This document shows, in pieces, positions 55,565-63,963 of a stretch of DNA of 64,000 bases. Position numbers and translations under genes: made by a program. Where the stretch lies: contig CAVZBX010000001.1 in the NCBI GenBank assembly GCA_963773655.1, positions 1,426,001 to 1,490,000 of the forward strand. Reading direction: 5' to 3'. Within the stretch, counting starts at the first letter, position 1; each line of letters begins with the position of its first letter. Source of the stretch: DASSQJ01 sp963773655. GTDB taxonomy: Bacteria > Actinomycetota > Actinomycetes > Actinomycetales > Dermatophilaceae. A model generated the notes under the pieces. It did not search any database, had not been told where the DNA came from, and worked only from the letters and a program-made list of their open reading frames with translations.

Positions 55565-55719
55565 GGGGACGGTCCTCTCGGTCGGTGGCGCGGGTGGGCG
55601 GGCCGGAGGGCCCTGCCGAGGTCCTACCCGGGACCCACCCGGCCGACACCGCGCGGGCCCCGGGCCGTCGCCGAGCAGCGGCCGGAGCCGGTACCCCTCG
55701 CGTCCAGCGGTGCGGATCC

Positions 55720-55725
55720 TAGGAT
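55720..55725 (+). promoter_or_regulatory. -10 box of cinA
   Basis: TAGGAT, 6 nt before the GTG at 55732. Confidence 0.45.
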
Positions 55726-55731
55726 CGGGCC

Positions 55732-57003
55732 GTGGGTACGCGTGCAGCCGTCGTCGTGACCGGCACCGAGGTCCTCACCGGTCGGGTCACCGACCGGAAC
55801 GGCCCGTGGATCGCCGAGGAGCTGAGGCGGCACGGCGTCGACATCGGCCAGGTCGTCGTCGTCGGCGACCGCCCCGACGACCTGACCGCGACCCTGCGCC
55901 ACCTGCTGACGGCGGGCAACGACCTGGTCATCACCACCGGCGGCCTCGGCCCCACCGCCGACGACCTCACCGCCCAGGTGGTCGCGGACGTGCAGCAGCG
56001 CCCCATGCGGGTGGACGAGGCCCTCGCCGAGCGGATCGCGGGGGTCGTCGAGCGCCTCGTCGCGCTGCGCGGCTGGCGGATGGACCCGGCGTCCACCGAG
56101 GCGGGCACCCGCAAGCAGGCCCTGGTGCCCGAGGGGGCCACGGTGCTCGAGCCGGTCGGCACCGCCCCCGGGCTCGTCGTGCCGCCGCCGGAGGGCACCA
56201 CCACTCCCCCCGTCCTCGTGCTGCCCGGTCCGCCCGGCGAGCTGCGCGGCATGTGGGAGGCCGCACTCGCCACCGGGCCGGTCCGCGAGGCCCTGCGCGG
56301 ACGGGCCGAGCTGCGCCAGCACACGATGCGGATGTGGGACACCCCGGAGTCCGAGCTGGCCGCGTCCCTGCGCCGGCACGCCGACCTCGCCGACCGGCTC
56401 GAGGTCACCACCTGCCTGCGCGACGGCGAGCTCGAGGTCGTGACCCGGTCGGCACCGTCGGACGAGGACACCGTCGACGCCCTGCGCGAGGCCCTGCTCG
56501 CCGACTTCGGCCCCGCCCTCTACTCCCCCGACGGCACCAGCGTCGACGACCTCGTGGCCGGGCGGCTGCTCGCCACCGGGGCCACCATCGCCACGGCCGA
56601 GTCGTGCACCGCCGGCCTCGTCGCCGGGCGGCTCGCCGACCGGCCCGGCTCGTCGGCGTACCTGCTCGGCGGCCTGGTCACCTACTCGAACGAGGCCAAG
56701 ACCCGCCTCCTCGGGGTGCCCGCCGACCTCGTGGAGCGGGTGGGGGCCGTGAGCGAGGAGGTGGCCCGGGCGATGGCGGCAGGGGCACGGGAGCGGGTCG
56801 GTGCCGACGTCGCCGTCTCGGTGACCGGGGTCGCCGGGCCGTCCGGGGGCACGCCCGAGAAGCCGGTGGGGCTGGTCCACCTCTGCGCCGACGACGGCGA
56901 CCGGGCGCTGCACCGCCGGGTCCGGCTGGCCGGTGGCCGGGCGACCATCCGGCGGCGCTCGGTTGCCGAGGCGCTGCACCTCGTGCGCGCGCTGCTGGCC
57001 TGA
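55732..57003 (+). CDS. cinA: CinA: competence/damage-inducible protein, NMN deamidase
   Basis: 423 residues in two parts. The N-terminal COG1058 pyrophosphatase-like domain has VVVTGTEVLTGRVTDRNGPW, VITTGGLGPTADDLT and LPGPPGELRGMW. The C-terminal COG1546 amidohydrolase has TIATAESCTAGLVAGRLAD and SVTGVAGPSGGTPEKPVGLV. The C-terminal part hydrolyses nicotinamide mononucleotide in pyridine nucleotide salvage. Predicted leaderless mRNA. Confidence 0.94.
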   Translation: MGTRAAVVVTGTEVLTGRVTDRNGPWIAEELRRHGVDIGQVVVVGDRPDDLTATLRHLLTAGNDLVITTGGLGPTADDLTAQVVADVQQRPMRVDEALAERIAGVVERLVALRGWRMDPASTEAGTRKQALVPEGATVLEPVGTAPGLVVPPPEGTTTPPVLVLPGPPGELRGMWEAALATGPVREALRGRAELRQHTMRMWDTPESELAASLRRHADLADRLEVTTCLRDGELEVVTRSAPSDEDTVDALREALLADFGPALYSPDGTSVDDLVAGRLLATGATIATAESCTAGLVAGRLADRPGSSAYLLGGLVTYSNEAKTRLLGVPADLVERVGAVSEEVARAMAAGARERVGADVAVSVTGVAGPSGGTPEKPVGLVHLCADDGDRALHRRVRLAGGRATIRRRSVAEALHLVRALLA

Positions 57004-57078
57004 GCCCGGTGCCGACCCCGACGGCGGGGCGTGGCGGGCGCCGGGCCGCCGGTGCGGCCCCCGTACCCTGATCGCGCG

Positions 57079-58224
57079 ATGCAGTGCGACTACCACGACG
57101 CCGGCCGCTGCCGGTCCTGCACCCTGATGGGCACGCCGTACCCGGCCCAGCTCGCCGACAAGGCGGCCGCGGTCGCGGCCGTGCTCGGCCCGCACACCAC
57201 CGGTGCGCACTGGCTCCTCCCGGTGACGAGCCCGCCGTCGCACTTCCGCAACAAGGCCAAGCTCGTGGTCGCCGGCCGCGCCACCGACCCGACCCTCGGC
57301 ATCCTCGACCGCGACGGCCGCGGCCAGGACCTGCGCCGCTGCGGCCTCTACGAGCCCGGCCTCGCCGCCACCTTCGACCCGCTGCACCGCTTCCTCTCCC
57401 GGCTCGCGCTCGAGCCGTACGACGTGCCGGGACGCCGCGGCGAGCTCAAGCACGTCCTCGTCACCCACTCCCCCGACGGCGAGCACCTGGTTCGCTTCGT
57501 CGTCCGCACGCCGGCGGCTGTCGACCGGCTGCGTGCCGCTCTCCCCGACCTGCTCGACGCCCTCCCGTCCGCCCGGGTCGTCACCGCCAACGTGCTGCCG
57601 GAGCACAAGGCGGTGCTCGAGGGCGAGCTGGAGGTGCCGCTCACCACCGGCACGCTGCTGCCGATGCGGCTGGGCGGGGTCACCCTGCTCCTCGGCCCGC
57701 GCGCCTTCTTCCAGACCAACACCCACGTGGCGCGGGCCCTCTACGCCCAGGTGCGCTCCTGGGCGGACCAGGCGCCGCCCCGCACCGTGCTCGACCTCTA
57801 CTGCGGGGTCGGCGGGTTCGCGCTGCACCTCGCCGCACCCGGCCGCCACGTCGTCGGCGTGGAGACCTCGGCCGAGGCCGTCCGGGCGGCCACCGCGGCC
57901 GCCGGCGCCCTCGCCCGCGACCACGGCCCGGTGCGCTTCGTCGCCGGCGACGCGACCCTCGCCCTGCCCGACCTCGAGCCCGACCTCGTCGTCGTCAACC
58001 CGCCGCGGCGCGGCATCGGCCCCGACCTCGCGGGCCGCCTGGACCGCTCCTCCGCCACCCACCTGGTGTACTCCAGCTGCAACCCCGACAGCCTCGCCCG
58101 CGACCTCGCCGCGATGCCGTCGTGGCGGGTGGAGCAGGCCCGGGTGGTCGACATGTTCCCGCAGACCCGGCACGTCGAGGTCGTCCTGCTGCTCGGCCGC
58201 GGACGTCACCGCGCCGGCCCCTAG
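57079..58224 (+). CDS. rlmC: 23S rRNA (uracil-5-)-methyltransferase RlmC-like
   Basis: 381 residues, SAM-dependent m5U methyltransferase of the TrmA/RlmD/RlmC family. The N-terminal MQCDYHDAGRCRSC supplies Fe-S cysteines together with a later RRCGLY. It closely resembles the opening of E. coli RlmC. SHFRNKAKLVV, LDLYCGVGGFALHLA (SAM), VVNPPRRGIG and the catalytic SSCNPDSLARDL follow. The family target is U747 in 23S rRNA. The close match to the gammaproteobacterial subtype is notable for an actinomycete. Confidence 0.9.
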   Translation: MQCDYHDAGRCRSCTLMGTPYPAQLADKAAAVAAVLGPHTTGAHWLLPVTSPPSHFRNKAKLVVAGRATDPTLGILDRDGRGQDLRRCGLYEPGLAATFDPLHRFLSRLALEPYDVPGRRGELKHVLVTHSPDGEHLVRFVVRTPAAVDRLRAALPDLLDALPSARVVTANVLPEHKAVLEGELEVPLTTGTLLPMRLGGVTLLLGPRAFFQTNTHVARALYAQVRSWADQAPPRTVLDLYCGVGGFALHLAAPGRHVVGVETSAEAVRAATAAAGALARDHGPVRFVAGDATLALPDLEPDLVVVNPPRRGIGPDLAGRLDRSSATHLVYSSCNPDSLARDLAAMPSWRVEQARVVDMFPQTRHVEVVLLLGRGRHRAGP

Positions 58225-58227
58225 GCT
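58222..58227 (+). promoter_or_regulatory. -10 box of the DUF1028 gene
   Basis: TAGGCT overlapping the rlmC stop, 6 nt before the ATG at 58234. Confidence 0.45.
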
Positions 58228-58233
58228 CCGGGC

Positions 58234-59073
58234 ATGACCTTCTCGATCGTCGCCCGGGACGCCGACGCCTGGGGCGTCGCCGTCGCCAGCAAGTTCCTCG
58301 CCGTGGGATCGGTGGTACCCGCGGTGCGCGACGGCGTCGGCGCGGTGGCCACGCAGGCGATGGCCCGGGTGGGCTACCTCGACGAGGTGCTCACGGCCCT
58401 GGCGGCGGGCAGCACCGCCCGGGAGGCGCTCGACGCCGCCGTCGCCGCCGACGACGGCCACGCGCACCGGCAGGTGGGCGTCGTGGGGCGGGACGGGCCG
58501 GCCACGTACACCGGTGCCGAGTGCCTGCAGTGGGCCGGTGGGCGCAGCGGTGGCGACGACCGCTCCGCCTACGCGGTGCAGGGCAACATCCTCACCGGCC
58601 CCGAGGTGGTCGAGGCGATGGAGAGCGCCTGGCACGCCCACGCCGGGCGGCGGCTCGACGAGCGGCTCGTCGCGGTCCTGCTCGCGGGCGACGCCGCGGG
58701 CGGGGACGTGCGCGGGCGCCAGAGTGCGGCCCTGCTCGTCCGCCGGCCGGGTGCGGGCTACGACGCCGGCGGCGTGCTCGCCGACCTGCGCGTCGACGAC
58801 CACCCCGATGCCCCCCGCGAGCTGGGCCGCCTGCTCGACCTGTCGACGCTCTACTTCGGCACCCCCGAGGACGTCCGCCCGCTCGAGGGCGGGCTGCGCG
58901 ACGAGGTCGCCCAGCGGCTGGCCGCCCTCGGCCACGACGACCCGGACACCGCGGCGGCGCTCGAGTCGTGGATGGGCGAGGCCAACCTCGAGAACCGGCA
59001 CACCTCGGGGGGCATCGACGGCCGGGTGCTCGCGGTCCTGCGCGGCACCGACCCGACCCTTACCGAGCCGTGA
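58234..59073 (+). CDS. DUF1028 family protein
   Basis: 279 residues, soluble. It starts MTFSIVARDADAWGVAVASKF, then VPAVRDGVGAVATQAMARVG, the NILTGPEVVEAME stretch, RGRQSAALLV and DLRVDDHPDAPRELGRLL. These match the DUF1028 (Ntn-hydrolase-like) family. Family members have been tied to degradation of amides or peptides, but no activity is established here. The C-terminal 60 residues extend beyond the core domain. Confidence 0.88.
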   Translation: MTFSIVARDADAWGVAVASKFLAVGSVVPAVRDGVGAVATQAMARVGYLDEVLTALAAGSTAREALDAAVAADDGHAHRQVGVVGRDGPATYTGAECLQWAGGRSGGDDRSAYAVQGNILTGPEVVEAMESAWHAHAGRRLDERLVAVLLAGDAAGGDVRGRQSAALLVRRPGAGYDAGGVLADLRVDDHPDAPRELGRLLDLSTLYFGTPEDVRPLEGGLRDEVAQRLAALGHDDPDTAAALESWMGEANLENRHTSGGIDGRVLAVLRGTDPTLTEP

Positions 59074-59258
59074 CCTGAGCGTGGCCCGGCCGTGACCCGT
59101 CCGCGCCTACCGTGGAGGTGGTCGCCCACGGCCGCGGGCAGGACCTGGCGCTCGACTCCCTGCTGGAGCGCCGGACATCCTCATCGTGCCGCGGCCCACG
59201 GGCGCCGGGGCGAACCCCCGGTCGCGGTCCACGACCGGGGCCGGGGCTCGCCCGCCCG
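59074..59258 (+). other. intergenic stretch with a possible degraded or frameshifted small ORF
   Basis: From 59112 the + strand reads VEVVAHGRGQDLALDSLLER. A one- or two-base shift near 59172 continues as DILIVPRPTGAGA. It then runs into the 3' end of the convergent Sua5-type gene. The codons look coding but I recognise no family. Confidence 0.2.
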
Positions 59259-59879
59259 CTACCGCGCCGGCCAGGCGCCGGCGCCCTGCCGCACCACCTC
59301 GCCGGCGGGTTCGGTGGTGAAGTCGACGACGGTGGTCCCGCTGTCGCCGCACTCCCCCGAGTCCAGGACGACGTCGACCACGTGGTCGAGCGCCTCCTTG
59401 ACCGCCCAGCCGTCGGTCATCGGCTCGCTCTCCCCCGGGAGGATGAGGGTCGAGGACAGCAGCGGCTCCCCCAGCTCGGCGAGCAGCGCACGGACCACCG
59501 GGTGCTCCGGGATGCGCACGCCGACGGTGCGCTTCTTCGGGTGCAGCAGCCGGCGGGGCACCTCGTGGGTGGCGGGGAGGATGAACGTGTACGGCCCCGG
59601 CGTCGCCGCCTTGACCGCGCGGAACACGTGGTTGTCGACGTGGACGAGCTGCCCCAGCTGGGCGAAGTCGCGGCACACCAGGGTGTAGTGGTGCCGGTCG
59701 TCCAGGCGCCGGATGTCGCGGATGCGGTCCTTGGCGCCCTGGTTGCCCATCATCGCCCCGAGGGCGTACCCCGAGTCGGTCGGGTACGCGACGAGCCCGC
59801 CCTCGCGGAGCACCGCGACGGTCTGCGCGACCGCGCGCGGCTGCGGGTCGACCGGATGCACGTCGAGGTAGCGCGCCAT
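59259..59879 (-). CDS. Sua5/YciO/YrdC family protein (threonylcarbamoyl-AMP synthase-like)
   Basis: 206 residues. The YrdC fold shows VAVLREGGLVAYPTDSGYAL, KDRIRDIRRLDDRHHYTLVC, PGPYTFILPATHEVPRRLLH, KKRTVGVRIPEHPVV and LSSTLILPGE. The SGYALG form and the KxR spacing fit the YciO subgroup better than the essential TsaC, so it may be a paralogue rather than the tRNA t6A enzyme. The ATG at 59879 has TAGGGT 6 nt upstream. Confidence 0.87.
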   Translation of the reverse strand: MARYLDVHPVDPQPRAVAQTVAVLREGGLVAYPTDSGYALGAMMGNQGAKDRIRDIRRLDDRHHYTLVCRDFAQLGQLVHVDNHVFRAVKAATPGPYTFILPATHEVPRRLLHPKKRTVGVRIPEHPVVRALLAELGEPLLSSTLILPGESEPMTDGWAVKEALDHVVDVVLDSGECGDSGTTVVDFTTEPAGEVVRQGAGAWPAR

Positions 59880-59885
59880 GGCCCC

Positions 59886-59891
59886 ACCCTA
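59886..59891 (-). promoter_or_regulatory. -10 box of the Sua5/YciO gene
   Basis: TAGGGT on the minus strand, 6 nt before the ATG at 59879. It overlaps the end of the next upstream gene. Confidence 0.45.
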
Positions 59892-60785
59892 GGCCCGGAT
59901 CTCCCCCTCGGGCAGGGGCTCCGGGCGCCGCAGCCCGCGACGCCACAGCTCGACGGTCTGCACCACCCAGAACGCGGCGACGAGGGTGACGAGGACGACC
60001 TCGACCCAGAGCACGAGGGAGGTCGAGCCGGTGGCCAGCGAGATCGCGACCGTGACCGCCAGGGCCACGAGCATCCCGATGGCGATGCCGCGGTAGACCG
60101 GCACGTAGCGCGACTGCCCGGCGGGAACCGCCCCCTCGCGGACCGTCTCCTGCACGTGGCGGGCGTTGAGCCAGACCACCGCCACGAGCGCGAGGAACAT
60201 CGGGACCGCCGCGGCACCGTGGGCGTGCTCGAGGAACGTGGCGCGGTCGGCGTAGAACCACACCGCTCCCCCGCCGAGCACCAGCGCCGTGACCACGAAG
60301 CCGGCGCGCTCCCAGGCGCCCAGCGCGCGCCCCGCCGCGTCGACCCGGGCCACGACCACGACGACCGCCGCCACGGCGAGACCGGCCACGAACACGGCCT
60401 GCATGTTGTTCGCGACGTTCGCCCCGATGTCCCCGGCGTCGACCGGTACCGAGCTGCAGCCGTGCGCGCCCGACGTGGGGACGAACGCGACCCCCGGGGC
60501 GAGCATCCCGGCGAAGTTGAGCAGCACGTCCTCGGGGTCGGTGCTGCCCTTGAGGGCGATGAGGCAGACGCCCATGGTGACCAGGACGCCGACGAAGACC
60601 GCGCGCGCCGGCGTGTAGTAGTAGGCGCTGACCGACGGCTGCACGCAGGTGGGCCCGGTGGCGAGCCACTCGATGACGAGGGCCGCGAAGAGCAGCACGA
60701 CGAGCGCGGCCAGCGCCAGCCGGAGGTAGCGGTAGGTCTTGACCGCGCCGAGGGCGGGGTCGGGGTCGGTGGGCAGTGGTGCCAC
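59889..60785 (-). CDS. polytopic membrane protein, unknown function
   Basis: 298 residues with about eight spans: LRLALAALVVLLFAALVIEW, AVFVGVLVTMGVCLIALKG, QAVFVAGLAVAAVVVVVARV, FVVTALVLGGGAVWFYADRA, VPMFLALVAVVWLNARHVQE and GIAIGMLVALAVTVAISLAT. A periplasmic loop has paired Cys (TGPTCVQPSVSAYYYTPAR and SGAHGCSSVPVD) that could form a disulfide. No family is recognised. The GTG at 60785 is set by an AAGGAG ribosome site 8 bases upstream. Same direction as the OsmC gene, 59 bases upstream. Confidence 0.75.
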   Translation of the reverse strand: MAPLPTDPDPALGAVKTYRYLRLALAALVVLLFAALVIEWLATGPTCVQPSVSAYYYTPARAVFVGVLVTMGVCLIALKGSTDPEDVLLNFAGMLAPGVAFVPTSGAHGCSSVPVDAGDIGANVANNMQAVFVAGLAVAAVVVVVARVDAAGRALGAWERAGFVVTALVLGGGAVWFYADRATFLEHAHGAAAVPMFLALVAVVWLNARHVQETVREGAVPAGQSRYVPVYRGIAIGMLVALAVTVAISLATGSTSLVLWVEVVLVTLVAAFWVVQTVELWRRGLRRPEPLPEGEIRA

Positions 60786-60844
60786 GGCAGTCTCCTTCCA
60801 CCCGGTGAGGAGGCGCCACCGGCGCCGGCGATACCCGGGCCGGC

Positions 60845-61294
60845 TCAGGCCTCCTCGAGGGCGACCTCCACCGGCGTACCACGGATGACCGTCCGGGTCA
60901 CGGTGCACAGCCGGTCGTGGCTGCGCTCCATGGCGCTCGGCAGGCGGTCCCGGGCCCGGTCGCCGTCCTCGCCCTCCGGGAAGCGGACCCGGAAGGTGAC
61001 GAGGATGTCGTCGAGGTGGTTGCCGTCGTCGTCCTTCGTCTTCTCGGCCTCGGCGACGAGCTCGTACACCTCGGGCTCGGCGAGGCGCGAGGTCATCCAG
61101 TCCACGTCCGAGCCGGTGCAGCCCGCCATCGCGGTGAGGAACAGCTCGACCGGGGTGAACTCCTCGCTCTCTCCGCCGCCGCCGCAGCGGATGGTGCCGC
61201 CGCGGCTGTTGCGGACCTCGTACATGCCCTTCTCGATCCGGGTCAGCGTCACGCTCCGGTGGCCCGGGCCGGTGCCGCCGATCTGCTCGGTCAT
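60845..61294 (-). CDS. OsmC family protein
   Basis: 149 residues. It has GGGGESEEFTPVELFLTAMAGCTGSDVDW, where Cys in AGCTG is the first redox Cys, and a second Cys in HDRLCTVTRT. The active-site arrangement is that of OsmC/Ohr-like peroxidases of the YhfA type, reducing organic hydroperoxides. The ATG at 61294 overlaps the upstream DUF1697 stop (ATGA), which favours it over the ATG at 61306. Confidence 0.9.
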   Translation of the reverse strand: MTEQIGGTGPGHRSVTLTRIEKGMYEVRNSRGGTIRCGGGGESEEFTPVELFLTAMAGCTGSDVDWMTSRLAEPEVYELVAEAEKTKDDDGNHLDDILVTFRVRFPEGEDGDRARDRLPSAMERSHDRLCTVTRTVIRGTPVEVALEEA

Positions 61295-61842
61295 CTGTGT
61301 CCCCATCTGTCGTCGACCGCGCGCACCACGTCGAGCGAGCGCGAGGTCGTGGTGAGGCCCGTGATCCTCTCGATCCGGGCGTTGGTGAGGGTGGCCTCGT
61401 GGAAGCCCACCGTCAGCTCGGCGAGGACGGCGCCGGTCAGGACCCGCGCCGCCTCCCCCGTTCTCTCCCAGGCCTCGAGGGTCCGGGCAGCATCCGGCGC
61501 CACCACCCCGTCCACGACGGCGAGGTAGCGCCTGCTCTCCCCCGGCAGCAGCGCCGGCACGGCGTCGGCCTCCGCGACGAGCGCGCGCAGCTCGGCCGGG
61601 GTGCGGACGAGGCACGGCACGTCGAAGCCGGCCCACTCGCCGAGGACGCGCTCCATCTCGCGGGCGACCGCGCCGGGCGAGCGTCGCGGACTGCGGACGT
61701 GCACGTTGCCGGACTGGATGTGGGTCTCGACGTCGGTGTACCCGGCGTCCACGAGCGCGGTGCGCAGCTCGGCCATCCTCACGAAGCGCTTCCCGACGTT
61801 GACCGCCCGGAGGAACGCGACGTAGCTCGGCACGGCCACCAT
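61291..61842 (-). CDS. DUF1697 family protein
   Basis: 183 residues, clear DUF1697: YVAFLRAVNVGKRFVRMAEL, LVDAGYTDVETHIQSGNVHV and the C-terminal NARIERITGLTTTSRSLDVV. Function unknown; the fold resembles ferredoxin-like domains and the family is common next to stress genes. Coupled to the OsmC gene by a 4-base overlap. The start ATG at 61842 lies 21 bases from the divergent phosphatase start. Confidence 0.92.
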   Translation of the reverse strand: MVAVPSYVAFLRAVNVGKRFVRMAELRTALVDAGYTDVETHIQSGNVHVRSPRRSPGAVAREMERVLGEWAGFDVPCLVRTPAELRALVAEADAVPALLPGESRRYLAVVDGVVAPDAARTLEAWERTGEAARVLTGAVLAELTVGFHEATLTNARIERITGLTTTSRSLDVVRAVDDRWGHR

Positions 61843-61863
61843 CGTCCCAGACGACCTGCGAGC

Positions 61864-62469
61864 ATGTTCACCGTGTCCCCCTCCCCCGGTCGGCTGGTCC
61901 TGGTGCGCCACGGTGAGACGGAGTGGTCGGCCGCCGGGAGGCACACCGGCCGCTCCGACGTGCCGCTGACCCCCCGCGGTGAGGAGCAGGCCCGGGCGCT
62001 GGAGCCGGCGGTCGCCGGCCTCGACCTCGCGCTCGTCCTGGCCTCGCCGCTGCGGCGCGCACGCCGCACGGCCGAGCTCGCCGGCCTGCGGCCCGAGCTC
62101 GACGAGGACCTCGTCGAGTGGGACTACGGCGGGTACGAGGGGCTCACCACACCCGAGATCCGGCAGCGCGTCGGCGACCCCGGGTGGACCGTGTTCCGCG
62201 ACGGCGTCGTCGCCGGTGACTCCCCGGGCGAGACCGTCGAGGAGGTCGCGGCCCGCGCCTCGCGGGTGCTCGAGCGGGTCGAGCGGCCGCTCACCCACGG
62301 CGACGTCGTGCTCGTCGCCCACGGCCACCTGCTGCGGGTGCTCGCGGCGACCCGGCTCCGGCAGGGCCCACGGTTCGCGGCCCACCTCCTGCTGCACCCG
62401 GCGACGCTGTGCATCCTCGGCGAGGAGCACGGGGTGCCCGCCCTCGACGGGTGGAACCTCCGGCCGTAG
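61864..62469 (+). CDS. histidine phosphatase (phosphoglycerate-mutase-like)
   Basis: 201 residues. The catalytic RHG motif is in RLVLVRHGETEWSAAGRHTG, with SPLRRARRTAEL, ELDEDLVEWDYGGYEGLTT and the second His in VLVAHGHLLRVLAA. It belongs to branch 1 of the histidine phosphatase superfamily. Without more context the substrate (phosphoglycerate, sugar phosphate or nucleotide) is open. ATG at 61864 or GTG at 61873 could start it. Confidence 0.9.
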   Translation: MFTVSPSPGRLVLVRHGETEWSAAGRHTGRSDVPLTPRGEEQARALEPAVAGLDLALVLASPLRRARRTAELAGLRPELDEDLVEWDYGGYEGLTTPEIRQRVGDPGWTVFRDGVVAGDSPGETVEEVAARASRVLERVERPLTHGDVVLVAHGHLLRVLAATRLRQGPRFAAHLLLHPATLCILGEEHGVPALDGWNLRP

Positions 62470-62481
62470 CCCGGCCCGCGG

Positions 62482-63963
62482 CTACGGCAGCGGCCAGGTG
62501 TGCACCGGCTCGTTGGCGTCCATGTGCTCGATGTAGAGCGCGAGCATCCGGCGCAGCGCCTCGCGGCGCTCCAGGCCCTGCTCCTCGAACCGGGCCACGG
62601 CCCGGGTCTGCCACTCGGCCCCGTTGACGCCGGTCGTGGCACGACCCTCGATCACCCCGAGGTAGCGTTCGCGCACGGCGTCGGACACCCCCCACTGCTG
62701 CAGCCCCTCGTGGGCCATCGGCAGCAGGTGCCGCAGCACCAGCTCGTCGGCGGAGAGCTCCCCGAAACCGGGCCAGTAGAGCCGGGCGTCGATGCCGTCG
62801 CGAGCCGCGCGGCGGAAGTTCTCCTCGCAGGCCGCGAAGCTCATCTTCGTCCACACCGGACGGTCGTCGTGGGCCAGCACGCGGATGGTGCCGTAGTAGA
62901 ACGCGGCGTTGGCGAGGACGTCGACGATGGTGGGGCCGGCCGGCAGCACCCGGTTCTCGACCCGCAGGTGGGGGGTGCCGCCGACGATGTCGTAGATGGG
63001 CCGGTTCCAGCGGTACACGGTGCCGTTGTGGAGGCGCAGCTCGGCGAGGTCGGGCGCGATCCCGGCCTCGAGCTTGGCCATCGGGTCCTCGTCGGTCACC
63101 TCGGCGAGCAGGGTCGGGAAGTAGCGGACGTTCTCCTCGAACAGGTCGAAGATCGAGGTGATCCACCGTTCGCCGAAGAACACCCGAGGCCGGACCCCCT
63201 GGTTCTTCAGCTCCACCGGCCGGGTGTCGGTGGCCTGCTTGAACAGCTCGATGCGCGTCTCGGCGTGCAGGCGCCGGCCGAAGAAGAACGGGCTGTTCGC
63301 GGCCAGGGCCACCTGCGGCGCCGACAGGGCCTGGGCGGCGTTCCAGTGGGCGGCGAAGTCCGAGGGCGCCACCTGGAGATGGAGCTGCACCGACGTGCAC
63401 GCCGACTCCGGGGCGATCGAGTCGCAGTACGTGGCCACGCGCTCACCGGTGGGGCCCTCCATGTCGAGGTAGATGTCCTCCCCGCGGGCGACGAAGATCG
63501 AGTCGTTGAGGGCGGTGTAGCGGTTGTTCCGGCTGATCCACTCGCCCTCGTAGTGCTCCGGCATGATCGTCGGGAGGATGCCGATCGCGACGATCGTCGA
63601 GCCGACGTCGCGGGCTGCGCGGTCGGCCGCGTTCAGGCTCTCGCGCAGCTCCTTCTCGAGCTCGAGGGCGCCGTTGCCGGGCAGTGGCCGGGGCGGCACG
63701 TTGAGCTCGATGTTGTACTGCGCGAGCTCGGTCTGGTAGCCGGGGTCGGCGATCGCCTCGAGCACCTGGGCGTTGTGGAAGTGCGGCTGCTGGTGGCCGT
63801 CGACGAGGTTGAGCTCGATCTCCAGCCCGGTCATCGGCCGGTCGAACTCGAAGCTGCTCGTGTTGAGCATCCGCTCGAAGACGTCGAGGTTCTGGCGGAC
63901 CTTCTCGCGGTAGCGCTGGCGCTCCTCACGCGTGTAGCTCTGCGCGGTGACCTCGGTGCCCAT
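62482..63963 (-). CDS. glutamate-cysteine ligase-like carboxylate-amine ligase (GCS2 family)
   Basis: 493 residues. The GCS2/YbdK-type ATP-grasp-like fold shows MTGLEIELNLVDGHQQPHFH (metal/glutamate site), IELNVPPRPL, RYTALNDSIFVARGEDIYLD, TSVQLHLQVAPSDFAAHWNA and WNRPIYDIVGGTPHLRVENR. It joins an amine or Cys to a gamma-carboxylate; glutathione, ergothioneine or another thiol pathway are options, since actinobacteria mainly use mycothiol. Start ATG at 63963, near the window edge; its promoter is mostly outside. Confidence 0.87.
   Translation of the reverse strand: MGTEVTAQSYTREERQRYREKVRQNLDVFERMLNTSSFEFDRPMTGLEIELNLVDGHQQPHFHNAQVLEAIADPGYQTELAQYNIELNVPPRPLPGNGALELEKELRESLNAADRAARDVGSTIVAIGILPTIMPEHYEGEWISRNNRYTALNDSIFVARGEDIYLDMEGPTGERVATYCDSIAPESACTSVQLHLQVAPSDFAAHWNAAQALSAPQVALAANSPFFFGRRLHAETRIELFKQATDTRPVELKNQGVRPRVFFGERWITSIFDLFEENVRYFPTLLAEVTDEDPMAKLEAGIAPDLAELRLHNGTVYRWNRPIYDIVGGTPHLRVENRVLPAGPTIVDVLANAAFYYGTIRVLAHDDRPVWTKMSFAACEENFRRAARDGIDARLYWPGFGELSADELVLRHLLPMAHEGLQQWGVSDAVRERYLGVIEGRATTGVNGAEWQTRAVARFEEQGLERREALRRMLALYIEHMDANEPVHTWPLP

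Noticed and set aside
59259..59879. Calling the YrdC-fold gene tsaC/sua5 outright
   Set aside because: Motifs lean to the YciO subgroup and no tsaB/D/E genes are nearby, so only the family name is given.
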